DNA of 64,000 nucleotides from Cellulomonas avistercoris. Lineage in GTDB: Bacteria; Actinomycetota; Actinomycetes; Actinomycetales; Cellulomonadaceae. Below are positions 7,709 to 16,119 of this stretch, one piece after another. The translations under genes were made by a program, and so were the position numbers. The notes under the pieces were generated by a model. The model worked only from the letters and a program-made list of their open reading frames with translations, was not told the DNA's origin and searched no databases. How positions within the stretch are numbered: position 1 is the first letter of the stretch; each line of letters opens with the position of its first letter. The DNA lies in assembly GCF_014836445.1 (NCBI RefSeq), contig NZ_JACSQV010000002.1:373247-437246 (forward strand), in the 5' to 3' direction.

Positions 7709-9154
7709 CTACCTCCCCCCACCGACCCCGTCCGGCACGACGTCCGGCAGCACGTCGGGCAGCACCGGGGGCCGCGGCACCGGCGGGCCGTACCCGCGGG
7801 CACGCGTGCGCAGCCAGCGGGCGACGAGCCGCGGGTGGAACATGCTCGTCGGTGGCGCGACGAGCTGGTAGATCCGCGACAGCGCGGCCTGCGCGACGGT
7901 GTCGCCGTGCGTGCTCATGCGCTCCAGCTCCGCGATCCACCGCCCGGCGAGCACCGACATGGGCGCCCGCGACGCCGGCAGCCCGGCGAGCGCGCGGTCG
8001 GCGCTCGTCGCCATCTGCCAGGGCACCTCGGCCAGCCGCGCGCACGCGCGCACGCCGCGCGCCGCACCGCCCGGGCCGGTCAGCCGCCCCTGCGCGTCGG
8101 CGCGACGCAGCGCGAGAGCGTCCAGCGCGGCGACGGTGATGCCCTGCCCGTAGACCGGGTTGAACGCGCACAGCGCGTCGCCGACGACGAGCAGCCCGTC
8201 GGGCCACCCCGGCACGCGGTCGTACCGGTGGCGGCGGTTGCCGGTCTGGCGGTGCGTCGCGACGTCCCCGTCGAGCGGCCCGGCGGCGGCGACGCGCGCG
8301 AGGGCGTCGTCCCGCGCGCCGGCGAGGTAGGCGCGCAGCCCGGGCAGGTCGCGCGGCGGCCGGTGGTCGCCCGCACCGACACCGCTGACCGTCCACCAGC
8401 CGGTCTCGGTGGGCAGCGCGAGGCCGCCGCCGCCGGTGCGCCCGGGCAGCACGACGACGCCCGCGGACCCGACCCCGCCGGCGGGCGGCCGGACGCGCAC
8501 GGTCGCGTAGCCGACGTGCGCGTCGAGCTCCTCGACGTCCGCCGGGGGCACCCCGAGCGCTGCCAACCAGGTGGGCAGCCGCGACGCGCGGCCGGACGCG
8601 TCGACCACGAGGTCGGCGGGCCACGCCTCGGGTGCCGCGTCGGCGCCCGCCGCGGCAGGCCCGTCCGACCACCCGGCCGGGGCGGCGTCCACCCACCAGC
8701 GCGGCTCCCCCGGCCCACCGCGCCGCAGCCCGCAGACGCGTCGGCTGCCGACGACGCGCACGCCCGGCGACGTCAGGACGCGCTGCCGCAGGAGGTGCTC
8801 GAGGAGCGGGCGCGTCGCGAGCAGCACCTCGAGCTGGCGCGAGGGCGGCGACCAGCCCGCCGCACCGAGCCACGCGAGGTCGCCGGTGTCGACGGGGACG
8901 GCACCCGCGGCGCGCAGCTCGTCGCCGAAGCCCGGCAGCAGCTCCTCGATCGCGAGCAGCCCGCGGCGCAGCAGCAGGTGCGGCTGACGTCCCTGCGGGA
9001 CGCCGGGGCGCGGGGCCGGCTCGTCGGGCAGGTCGTCGCGGTCGAGCACGGTGACGGTCCGTCCGTCGTGGGCCAGCGCTGCCGCGGTCAGGACGCCGGC
9101 GATGCCGGCTCCGATCACGACGACGTGCTCCTGGCCTGCCCCCGGCTCGCCCAT
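7709..9154 (-). CDS. FAD-dependent monooxygenase/oxidoreductase
   Basis: The 481-aa protein begins with an FAD-binding Rossmann motif (HVVVIGAGIAGVLTAAALAH, then VTVLDRD) and has the second FAD motif GDALCAFNPVYGQGITVAAL, the GD-x5-P-x2-G-x-G signature of aromatic-hydroxylase-type flavoenzymes. The central part (residues 170-330) is the substrate domain. No signal peptide or C-terminal anchor is seen. Relatives hydroxylate or epoxidise aromatic and isoprenoid compounds; the substrate is unknown. The ATG at 9154 follows GGATGGGGGGT. The gene is divergent from the acyl-CoA dehydrogenase/PIG-L/glycosyltransferase operon across 150 nt, so a shared pathway is possible but unproven. Confidence 0.85.
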   Translation of the reverse strand: MGEPGAGQEHVVVIGAGIAGVLTAAALAHDGRTVTVLDRDDLPDEPAPRPGVPQGRQPHLLLRRGLLAIEELLPGFGDELRAAGAVPVDTGDLAWLGAAGWSPPSRQLEVLLATRPLLEHLLRQRVLTSPGVRVVGSRRVCGLRRGGPGEPRWWVDAAPAGWSDGPAAAGADAAPEAWPADLVVDASGRASRLPTWLAALGVPPADVEELDAHVGYATVRVRPPAGGVGSAGVVVLPGRTGGGGLALPTETGWWTVSGVGAGDHRPPRDLPGLRAYLAGARDDALARVAAAGPLDGDVATHRQTGNRRHRYDRVPGWPDGLLVVGDALCAFNPVYGQGITVAALDALALRRADAQGRLTGPGGAARGVRACARLAEVPWQMATSADRALAGLPASRAPMSVLAGRWIAELERMSTHGDTVAQAALSRIYQLVAPPTSMFHPRLVARWLRTRARGYGPPVPRPPVLPDVLPDVVPDGVGGGR

Positions 9155-9303
9155 ACCCCCCATCCTGTGACGGACCGGACGCCGGCACCAGACCCACCGC
9201 CCGGCCCCGGCGTCACCCCGCACGTCCCGCGTCGCACCCCGGCCGTCGCGCGTCCCGCACGTCGGCCGGCTCGTTCCGGTCGCCGCCGGGGGCGCCCGCG
9301 GTG

Positions 9304-10350
9304 ATGATCGACTGGCCCCCGTCGCCCCACCCGAGGACGTCCGTGCCCCGCACCCGCTCCCCCGTCCGGCTCGGCACGCGCACGCCGTGGCTGCCGGACG
9401 GCCTGCCGGCCGACCCCGACGACGCTCTCACCGCCGTCCGTGGCTGGCCCGCCGACCTGCGTCCCGGCACCGGCGCGACCCTGCGCCTGTGGTCGCTGCT
9501 CGCGACGCTCGGCGCGCACGACCTGGGCGTCGCGCGTGCCGTCGAGCCGCACCTCGACGCCCTCGCGATCCGCGAGCAGGCCGGGCTGCCGGCCGACGGC
9601 GACCGCACGTGGGGCGTGTTCGCGGCCGAGGGTCCGGGCGTCCGGCTCGACGCCGTGCCGCACGGTGACGTCTGGCGCCTCACCGGCACCAAGCCGTGGT
9701 GCTCGCTCGCGGACCGCCTGGACGCCGCGCTCGTGACCGCCCACCTGCCCGACGGTGAGCGTGCGCTGTTCGCGGTCGCCCTGACGGACCCGGGCGTCGC
9801 GCCCGTCGACCAGCCGTGGGCGTCACGCGGGCTCACGGAGATCCCCTCGACGCCCGTCGCGTTCGACGACGTCCCTGCCGCACCCGTCGGCGGGCCCGGC
9901 TGGTACCTGGCCCGGCCGGGGTTCTGGTGGGGCGGCATCGGCGTGGCCGCGTGCTGGTACGGCGGCGCGGTGGGCCTGGCGCGCACGCTCTGGCAGCGCG
10001 CGACGGCCACGGACGACCGGCTCGTCGCGATGCACCTCGGTGCGGTCGACGCGTCCCTGCAGGACGCGCGCCGCGCGCTCGAGGAGGCCGCGCGCGTCGT
10101 GGACGGCGACCTGGACGCGGGCGTGAGCGGGTCCGTGGTCGCCCGGCGGGTGCGCGCGAGCGTCGCCCGGGCGTGCGAGGACGTGCTCGCGCGCGTCGGC
10201 CACGCGCTGGGCCCGGCACCGCTCGCGCTCGACGCCGAGCACGCCAAGCGCGTCGCGGACCTGCAGGTCTACGTGCGCCAGCACCACGCCGAACGCGACG
10301 AGGCCGCGCTGGGGGCGGCGCTCGCGGGCCGCGACGTGGCGCCGTGGTGA
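9304..10350 (+). CDS. acyl-CoA dehydrogenase-like protein
   Basis: About 348 aa. The middle shows the acyl-CoA dehydrogenase beta domain (GVFAAEGPGVRLDAVPHGDVWRLTG-like segments, TGTKPWCSLADRLDAALVTA, with TPVAFDDVPA). The C-terminal half is the helical bundle (WWGGIGVAACWYGGAVGLAR, MHLGAVDASLQDARRALEEA, RASVARACEDVLARVGHALG). The N-terminal helical domain is shortened compared with the usual 380 aa, and I cannot place the catalytic Glu with confidence, so activity is uncertain. It starts at ATG 9304 (a GTG directly before it is equally possible). It is first in a three-gene operon; its stop overlaps the start of the next gene by 4 nt. Confidence 0.8.
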   Translation: MIDWPPSPHPRTSVPRTRSPVRLGTRTPWLPDGLPADPDDALTAVRGWPADLRPGTGATLRLWSLLATLGAHDLGVARAVEPHLDALAIREQAGLPADGDRTWGVFAAEGPGVRLDAVPHGDVWRLTGTKPWCSLADRLDAALVTAHLPDGERALFAVALTDPGVAPVDQPWASRGLTEIPSTPVAFDDVPAAPVGGPGWYLARPGFWWGGIGVAACWYGGAVGLARTLWQRATATDDRLVAMHLGAVDASLQDARRALEEAARVVDGDLDAGVSGSVVARRVRASVARACEDVLARVGHALGPAPLALDAEHAKRVADLQVYVRQHHAERDEAALGAALAGRDVAPW

Positions 10351-11738
10351 GCTTCGACGGCCGGGCCGCCGGCACGCCGCCGGACGTGTGGGACGCACGC
10401 CTCGCAGCCGCGCCGCCGTGGCCGCTGCCGCGCGCGGGTCGCACGGTCGTCGTCGCCGCGCACCCGGACGACGAGACGCTGACCGCCGGTGGCCTGCTGG
10501 CCGAGCTCGCCGCCGCGGGCCGTCCGGCGGACGTGGTCGTGGTGTCCGACGGCGCCGCGTCGCACCCGGGCTCGCCGACGCTCGACCCGACCGCCCTCGC
10601 GCGTCGCCGCGTCGACGAGGTCCGGCACGCCGTCGAGATCCTGTCGCCCGCGTCGGGCGTGACGCTCCTGGGCCACCCGGACGGCGGGCTGCGGGAGGTC
10701 CGCGACCGGGTCGCGGCCGACCTGCGCGCGGTCCTGACCGCCGGGGCGCCCGTCGGGACGCTCGTCACGACGTGGCGCGGCGACGGCCACCGCGACCACC
10801 GGGTGCTGGCCGAGGTGTGCGCCGAGCTCGCCGACGAGCTGGGGTGCACGCTGGCCGAGGCCCCCCTGTGGCTGTGGCACTGGGCGACGCCCGAGCACCC
10901 CGCGGTGCCGTGGGACGACCTGCGCGCACTGCCGCTGTCCGACCACGCCGTCGTGCTCAAGCAGCGTGCGGTCGCGGCGCACACGTCGCAGGTGCAGCCG
11001 CTGTCGGACCACCCCGCGGACGCGCCCGTGCTGCACCCGCGGTTCCTGCGCGGGTTCGACCGGGACGTCGAGCCGTTCGTCGTGCACGAGCCCGCGCGGC
11101 CCGGGCCGGGTGCGCGCGCGACGCTGCCCGCCGCGTACTTCGACGCGACGTACGCGCGGCACGCCGACCCGTGGGGCTTCACCGACCGCCCGTACGAGGC
11201 GCGCAAGCGTGCGCTGACCCTCGCGGCGCTGCCCGACGCCCGCTACGCCCGCGCCCTGGAGGTCGGGTGCGCCATCGGCGTCCTGACGGCCGAGCTCGCC
11301 GCCCGGTGCGACGAGCTGACGGGCACGGACGTCGCGGACGCGGCCCTGGACCGCGCGCGCGAGCGCCTCGCGGACGCACCGCACGCGCGGGTCGTGCGCG
11401 GCGCGCTGGGCGGCTCGGGCGACGACGCCCTGCCCGGCGGCCCGTTCGACCTCGTCGTGCTGTCCGAGGTCGGCTACTACCTGTCGTGGGCCGACCTCAC
11501 CGACGCGCTGCCGGACCTGCTGACGCGTCTGGCGCGCGGCGGGACGGTGCTCGCGTGCCACTGGCGGCACGCGGTCGAGGACTACCCGCTGCCCGGGGAC
11601 GCCGTGCACCGGGCGCTCGCGCGCGCCGCGCAGGACGCCGGTCTGGCGCACCTCGTCGAGCACCGCGAGGCCGACCTGCTGCTCGACGTGTGGAGCCGCG
11701 ACCCGCGGTCGGTGGCCGAGCGCACGGGCCTGCGGTGA
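10347..11738 (+). CDS. fused PIG-L (LmbE) deacetylase and SAM methyltransferase
   Basis: The 463-aa protein has two domains. Residues about 30-225 are a PIG-L/LmbE zinc N-deacetylase (VVAAHPDDETLTAGGLL carries the AHPDDE metal motif; DGHRDHRVLAEV carries the second metal-binding HxDH). Residues about 255-463 are a NodS-like class I methyltransferase (FDATYARHADPWGF, then ALEVGCAIGVLTAELA as the SAM-binding motif I, FDLVVLSEVGYYL, GGTVLACHW). PIG-L enzymes deacetylate N-acetylglucosamine conjugates, and NodS methylates the freed amine of a chitooligosaccharide. A fused deacetylase/N-methyltransferase acting in turn on one amino sugar is therefore an attractive inference. It is coupled on both sides by GTGA overlaps. 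Confidence 0.88.
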   Translation: MSFDGRAAGTPPDVWDARLAAAPPWPLPRAGRTVVVAAHPDDETLTAGGLLAELAAAGRPADVVVVSDGAASHPGSPTLDPTALARRRVDEVRHAVEILSPASGVTLLGHPDGGLREVRDRVAADLRAVLTAGAPVGTLVTTWRGDGHRDHRVLAEVCAELADELGCTLAEAPLWLWHWATPEHPAVPWDDLRALPLSDHAVVLKQRAVAAHTSQVQPLSDHPADAPVLHPRFLRGFDRDVEPFVVHEPARPGPGARATLPAAYFDATYARHADPWGFTDRPYEARKRALTLAALPDARYARALEVGCAIGVLTAELAARCDELTGTDVADAALDRARERLADAPHARVVRGALGGSGDDALPGGPFDLVVLSEVGYYLSWADLTDALPDLLTRLARGGTVLACHWRHAVEDYPLPGDAVHRALARAAQDAGLAHLVEHREADLLLDVWSRDPRSVAERTGLR

Positions 11739-12469
11739 GCGCCGCGCGCGCGGCCGTGACGCACGTGGCCGTCGTCGTGCCCGTGCGCGACGAGGAGGCG
11801 CTGCTCGGGCGGTGCCTGCTCGCGCTCGGCACCGCGCGCGACGCCCTGCTCGCGCGCGGCGGCTGCACGGTCGACGTCGTCGTGGTGCTCGACGCCTGCC
11901 GGGACGCGAGCGCGGACGTCGTCGCGCGGTACGTCCGCGCGCGCCGCCGGGCCGGCGCGGACGCGGGCGTACGGGCGCTGCACCTCGAGGCCGGTGACGT
12001 GGGCACGGCCCGTCGCACCGGCGTCGACGACGCGCTCGCCGGCGCCGACCTCCCGCGCACGTGGCTGGCCTGCACCGACGCGGACTCGCAGGTCGGACCG
12101 GACTGGCTCGTCGAGCACGTGCGCCTCGCCGACGCGGGCGCCGACGTGGTCGTCGGGACCGTGCACCCCGACCCCGCGGACCTCAGCGACGCGCAGTGGA
12201 AGACGTGGCGCGCGACGCACGTCCCGGGCCTGCCCAACGGGCACGTGCACGGTGCGAACCTCGGGGTGAGGGCGTCCGCGTACGCGCGCGCCGGCGGGTT
12301 CCTGCCGGCCCGCGAGCACGAGGACGTCGACCTCGTCGCGCGGCTGCGCGTGACGGGTGCGCACGTCGTCGCGTCGGACGCGGTCGACGTGCGCACGTCC
12401 GGCCGGCCAGTCGGCCGCACGCCCGGCGGGTACGCGGGCCACCTGGCCGCGACGCTGCTGCGGGTCTGA
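11735..12469 (+). CDS. family 2 glycosyltransferase
   Basis: The 244-aa protein is a GT-A fold: THVAVVVPVRDEEALLGRCL is the N-terminal nucleotide-binding strand and helix, VDVVVVLDACRD follows, and CTDADSQVGPDWLVEH holds the DxD-type metal motif (DAD). The later segments HVHGANLGVRASAYARAGGF and EHEDVDLVARL match the ED-type catalytic region of GT2 enzymes. No membrane segment is seen. It is last in the operon with the acyl-CoA dehydrogenase homologue and the PIG-L/methyltransferase fusion, overlapping the latter by 4 nt. The set suggests synthesis of a modified amino-sugar glycoconjugate; the product is unknown. Confidence 0.87.
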   Translation: MSAARAAVTHVAVVVPVRDEEALLGRCLLALGTARDALLARGGCTVDVVVVLDACRDASADVVARYVRARRRAGADAGVRALHLEAGDVGTARRTGVDDALAGADLPRTWLACTDADSQVGPDWLVEHVRLADAGADVVVGTVHPDPADLSDAQWKTWRATHVPGLPNGHVHGANLGVRASAYARAGGFLPAREHEDVDLVARLRVTGAHVVASDAVDVRTSGRPVGRTPGGYAGHLAATLLRV

Positions 12470-12487
12470 CGTCACGCGCCCCGGGCG

Positions 12488-13096
12488 TCACGCGTCCGGC
12501 AGGTGGTCCTTCGCGTCGTCGTACGTCGCGGCGCCGGGCAGGTCGGCCGGCGCGTAGACGACGCGGAGCACGCCCGTCGGCAGCGCCTCGGACCGCAGCA
12601 GCGCGAACGGGCGGAACGTGTCGGCCTCGGCGAACAGCCGCTCGCCCTTGCGCGCCGCGACGGGGTGGACGAGCAGCCGCAGCTCGTCGAGGAGGCCCGC
12701 GTCGAGGAGCTGGCGGACCACCGAGACCGAGCCCGCGACCAGCACCTTGCCCACGGCCGCGTCGTCGCGCAGCGCCCGGACCGCGCCGACGACGTCGGCG
12801 GTGCGCTCGACGTTGCGCCAGCCCAGGTCCTGCTCGCCGCGCGTCGCGACGAGCTTGCGCACGTCACCGAGCTGCTTGGCGAACGGCGCGTCCTCGCCAC
12901 CCGCGGCCTCCCGCTCGGGCCACGCACCGGCGAACGAGTCGTACGTGACGCGGCCGAGCAGCAGGACGTCGACGTCCTCGTAGTCCTCGCCGACGGCCGC
13001 GCCCATGCGGTCGTCGAAGTAGGGGAAGTGCCACTCCGGGTCGATCTCGGCCACGCCGTCGAGCGAGATGAACAGGGTGGAGACGACGGTCGCCAT
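12488..13096 (-). CDS. dihydrofolate reductase/RibD C-terminal family protein
   Basis: The 202-aa protein has the RibD_C/DHFR-like fold: MATVVSTLFISLDGVAEIDP (the 'SLDG' motif), VDVLLLGRVTYDSFAGAWPE ('LGR.Ty..f...W'), KLVATRGEQDLGWRN, and KVLVAGSVSVVRQLLDAGLLDEL. These stand-alone proteins bind NADPH-type cofactors; most have no known substrate. The ATG at 13096 follows GGAGG and is preferred to an in-frame ATG 60 nt upstream. It converges with the glycosyltransferase gene across 18 nt. Confidence 0.88.
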   Translation of the reverse strand: MATVVSTLFISLDGVAEIDPEWHFPYFDDRMGAAVGEDYEDVDVLLLGRVTYDSFAGAWPEREAAGGEDAPFAKQLGDVRKLVATRGEQDLGWRNVERTADVVGAVRALRDDAAVGKVLVAGSVSVVRQLLDAGLLDELRLLVHPVAARKGERLFAEADTFRPFALLRSEALPTGVLRVVYAPADLPGAATYDDAKDHLPDA

Positions 13097-13159
13097 GGGT
13101 ACCTCCGGTGGGGTCGAGGGGTCAGCAGGTCGACCGGCGCCGCGGCCCGGACTCATCGG

Positions 13160-13837
13160 TCAGTCGTCGATGTCGAGCAGGTCGTCCGGCGTCGCCCGGC
13201 GCGCCGCGAGCCGCGGGTCCGCCAGGAGCGCGTCGACGACGTGGGCCGGGCCGCCCACCGCGAGCTCGCGCGTGTAGATCGGTGCACCCAGGAACCACGT
13301 CCGGTCCTCGGGCCACACGAGCGACGGGACGGCCTCGTGACGCAGCGCGAGCGCGGCCCACAGCGGACCCGTCCACAGGTGGTAGGCGCGGTGCGGCAGG
13401 TGCAGCGGCGGGGCGGCGGGCCGCTCGACGCGCAGGAGGGCCATGGCCGCCAGGGCCTCGTCGCGGGCGCGCCGCTGCTCGGCGGGGTCGGGCGCCTCGT
13501 CGTCGTCCCACGCGACGAAGGCGCCCATCCCGGGCGCGTACCGCGGGTCGGTCCCGGGGTCGTGCAGGAAGCCCCAGCCCTCCCACAGCCCGCAGTGCAC
13601 CGGCTGGTCGCCCGTGACGGCCGCGAGCGCGTCGAGGACGAGCTCGTAGGTGTCGACGTCGTCGGCCCCGCCGGCCGTGAGCGGATACGGCACGACCGCG
13701 TACGCGTCGTACCCGTGGGGGACGGCGTGCCCGACGCTCGTGCCCACCGGTCCGAGGCGGGCCGCGATCCACGCGCCGGCGTCCGCGTCGTCGTCCCAGG
13801 TGGCACCGGCGGCGACGAGGTACGGCGAGTCGGTCAT
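13160..13837 (-). CDS. hypothetical protein
   Basis: The 225-aa protein is acidic and soluble, rich in Trp, His and Asp, without signal peptide or membrane helix. Visible segments are TWDDDADAGAWIAARLGPVG, VHCGLWEGWGF, RAYHLWTGPLWAALAL and LAVGGPAHVVDALLAD. I recognise no family with certainty; the pattern of an N-terminal helix followed by Trp-rich strands resembles proteins in actinobacteria annotated only as hypothetical. It lies 63 nt upstream of the RibD-like gene on the same strand and may be co-transcribed. The coding signal is good: codon third positions are almost all G or C in this frame. Confidence 0.75.
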   Translation of the reverse strand: MTDSPYLVAAGATWDDDADAGAWIAARLGPVGTSVGHAVPHGYDAYAVVPYPLTAGGADDVDTYELVLDALAAVTGDQPVHCGLWEGWGFLHDPGTDPRYAPGMGAFVAWDDDEAPDPAEQRRARDEALAAMALLRVERPAAPPLHLPHRAYHLWTGPLWAALALRHEAVPSLVWPEDRTWFLGAPIYTRELAVGGPAHVVDALLADPRLAARRATPDDLLDIDD

Positions 13838-13922
13838 GCGCCGACGCTACCAGTGCGGCCCGGCGGCCGGCGGCGCGGCGGCCGCCCTCCCGCGTCGTCA
13901 CGTCCGCACGTAGCCTGGCCGC

Positions 13923-14912
13923 GTGACGAACCTCGAGCCGCACCCCGACGAGCAGGTGTGCGTCGCCGGCCCGGCGGCCGACGTCGAGCTCGTCGAGCCG
14001 CGCGACGTGCCGCTGGGCGGGCCGCGGGCCATGACGGTGCGCCGCACGCTGCCGTCGCGGGCCCGCTCGCTCGTCGGCCCGTTCTGCTTCGCGGACCACT
14101 ACGGCCCCGACGACGTCGCGGCGACGGGCGGCATGGACGTGCCCCCGCACCCGCACACCGGGCTGCAGACGGTCACGTGGCTGTTCGAGGGGTCGGTGCT
14201 GCACCGCGACGCGCTCGGCTCGGAGCAGGTCGTGGTCCCGGGGCAGCTCAACCTCATGACCGCGGGCCGCGGCATCTGCCACAGCGAGGAGGCCACGCCC
14301 ACGCTGTTCCCCGAGCAGCGGGTGCTGCACGGCGTGCAGCTGTGGACGGTGCTGCCGGAGTCCGCCCGGCACGGCGAGCGCGCGTTCGACCACGTCGCCG
14401 ACGTCCCGACGTTCACGGTCGACGGTGCGCTGGTCCGCGTCTTCATGGGGGCACTGGGCCCGGTGGCGTCACCGGCGCGCGCGTACTCGCCGCTCGTCGC
14501 GGCGCAGGTCGACGTGCCCGCGGGTGCGCGCGTGGTCCTGCCCGTCGACCCGGCGTTCGAGCACGGCGTCCTGGTCGACACCGGTGACCTGCGCTTCGAG
14601 GGCCACGACGTCGCCCGGTCGTGGCTCGCGTACGCGCCGCCCGGGCGGGACGTGCTGGTCCTCGAGGCCGGTGACGCACCCGTGCGGGCGGTGCTCATGG
14701 GCGGCGCACCGTTCGACGAGCCCGTCCTCATGTGGTGGAACTTCGTGGGGCGCACCCACGACGAGGTCGTCGAGGCGCGCGCGCAGTGGCAGGCCGCGAT
14801 CGCGGGCGACACCACCGGGCTGGGCCGGTTCGGCGAGGTCCACGGCTACGCCGGCCCGCCGCTGCCGGCCCCCGACCTGCCGAACGTGCGCCTGCGCCCC
14901 CGCGAGCGCTGA
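13923..14912 (+). CDS. pirin family protein
   Basis: The 329-aa protein has the two-cupin pirin fold. The first cupin carries the metal ligands in GPFCFADHYG, VPPHPHTGLQTVTWLFEGSV (HxH), and GICHSEE (the further His and Glu). The second half (VLPVDPAFEHGVLVDTGDL, PVRAVLMGGAPFDEPVLMWW) is the C-terminal cupin, where GxPxxEPv is typical. Pirins bind iron and some act as quercetinases or redox regulators; the role here is unknown. The GTG start lies just after the divergent hypothetical gene. A perfect 8-bp stem terminator follows the stop. Confidence 0.92.
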   Translation: MTNLEPHPDEQVCVAGPAADVELVEPRDVPLGGPRAMTVRRTLPSRARSLVGPFCFADHYGPDDVAATGGMDVPPHPHTGLQTVTWLFEGSVLHRDALGSEQVVVPGQLNLMTAGRGICHSEEATPTLFPEQRVLHGVQLWTVLPESARHGERAFDHVADVPTFTVDGALVRVFMGALGPVASPARAYSPLVAAQVDVPAGARVVLPVDPAFEHGVLVDTGDLRFEGHDVARSWLAYAPPGRDVLVLEAGDAPVRAVLMGGAPFDEPVLMWWNFVGRTHDEVVEARAQWQAAIAGDTTGLGRFGEVHGYAGPPLPAPDLPNVRLRPRER

Positions 14913-14922
14913 CGCACCGCAC

Positions 14923-14942
14923 GTGGTCACGTAGGTGACCAC
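14923..14942. terminator. hairpin between convergent genes
   Basis: GTGGTCAC-GTAG-GTGACCAC is a perfect 8-bp stem with a 4-nt loop, followed on the plus strand by TTTC. It lies between the convergent pirin and methyltransferase genes and probably ends transcription from at least the pirin side. Confidence 0.65.
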
Positions 14943-14990
14943 TTTCAGGCCCGCACGCTCACGATCTGACCACTTCCGGACGGTCCGGCG

Positions 14991-15767
14991 TCACCGCTCC
15001 CGCACGAGCTGCGCCGACAGGTACCGCGTCGCGCCCGTCGTGAACCGGTCGTGCGTGCGCGTGCCGTCGAGGCCGGCGAACGGCCGGAACGCCGGCTGCA
15101 CGAGGCGCGGGATCCAGTCCCGCACCAGCGCGGCACGCCGCGCGTCGTCGAGGCGCAGCGCGTGCAGCACCTCGGCCGTGATGTCGTCCTCGCGCACCGG
15201 CGCGAGCCCGCTGGACCGCAGCTGCGCGCGCGTGGCCGCGACGTCGTCCGCACCGCGGAAGTCCGCCCACGCGAACGTGCCGCCCGGGCGCAGCACGCGG
15301 TGCACCTCGGCGACGAACCTCTCCACCGACGGGTAGCAGTGCGAGGACTCGACGTTGAGCACGACGTCGAACGACGCGTCCTCGAACGGCAGCGCGAGCG
15401 CGTCCCCCTGGACGAACCGCAGCCCGGGCCCGCTGCGGTCCCGGCGGCTGAGCGCGACGGCGGAGGCCGCCAGGTCCACGCCCGTGGTCGTCCGCGGCCC
15501 GAGCGAGCGCGCCACCCACGACGCTCCCCCGCCGCGCCCGGACCCGACCTCGAGGACGTCCGCGCCGGTGAGGTCGAGACCGTCCAGGACGTGCGCGTAG
15601 AGCCCGACGCCGTACCGGTCCGGCTCGTCGGCGGGGTCGAGGACGAGCCGCGACGCGGTGGCGTCGAGCGGCGCCCAGCCGTAGTTCATGAACGTCCACG
15701 CGGGCTGCCGGACGCGCGCGCCGAGCAGCTCGTAGCACGCACGCCACGCGACCTGTCGCAGTCCCAT
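14991..15767 (-). CDS. class I SAM-dependent methyltransferase
   Basis: The 258-aa protein contains VLEVGSGRGGGASWVARSLG (motif I, E/D-x-G-x-G-x-G), TTGVDLAASAVALSRR (motif II), FVQGDALALPFEDASFDVVL (motif III/post-I) and VHRVLRPGGTFAWADF (motif IV). The N-terminal part, with WTFMNYGWAPLD, and the overall length resemble phthiotriol/phenolphthiotriol dimycocerosate methyltransferases and related lipid or small-molecule O/C-methyltransferases. The substrate is unknown. It is a single gene, convergent with pirin and divergent from the small SCO4848-type gene. Confidence 0.87.
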   Translation of the reverse strand: MGLRQVAWRACYELLGARVRQPAWTFMNYGWAPLDATASRLVLDPADEPDRYGVGLYAHVLDGLDLTGADVLEVGSGRGGGASWVARSLGPRTTTGVDLAASAVALSRRDRSGPGLRFVQGDALALPFEDASFDVVLNVESSHCYPSVERFVAEVHRVLRPGGTFAWADFRGADDVAATRAQLRSSGLAPVREDDITAEVLHALRLDDARRAALVRDWIPRLVQPAFRPFAGLDGTRTHDRFTTGATRYLSAQLVRER

Positions 15768-15859
15768 CGGGCGAACGTACCGGTCACGCGCGTCGGGACG
15801 TCCGTCACACGGCCGACGGCAGCGACGACCCCGCGGCGGAGGTGTGCCACGATCGGTCC

Positions 15860-16078
15860 GTGGAGCTCCCCCTCGTGTGGTCCCTCGTCCTGGTCGCGGC
15901 GGGGGCGTGGAACCTCGTCGTGTGGCCGCAGTTCTGGCAGCGCGTCAGCGCCGACCCGCGCGCACGGGACGCCGAGGGCAACGTCACGCGCTTCTTCACC
16001 GTGCACCTCGTGCTCGTGTCCGTCTCGCTCGCGCTCGGCGTCGCCGTCGGGGTGCTCGGCGTGCTGACGCTCCTCTGA
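15860..16078 (+). CDS. SCO4848-type small membrane protein
   Basis: The 72-aa protein has two membrane helices (PLVWSLVLVAAGAWNLVVWP and VHLVLVSVSLALGVAVGVLG) joined by a basic loop with the family segment FWxRvxxDxRAxd...G..T.FftVH (here FWQRVSADPRARDAEGNVTR). It matches the actinobacterial SCO4848 membrane family, whose function is unknown. The GTG at 15860 was chosen because the hydrophobic helix starts right after it. Confidence 0.8.
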   Translation: MELPLVWSLVLVAAGAWNLVVWPQFWQRVSADPRARDAEGNVTRFFTVHLVLVSVSLALGVAVGVLGVLTLL

Positions 16079-16119
16079 CGCCGGCCGGCCGGGCCGACGG
16101 CGCCGGTAGCATCGGCCCC

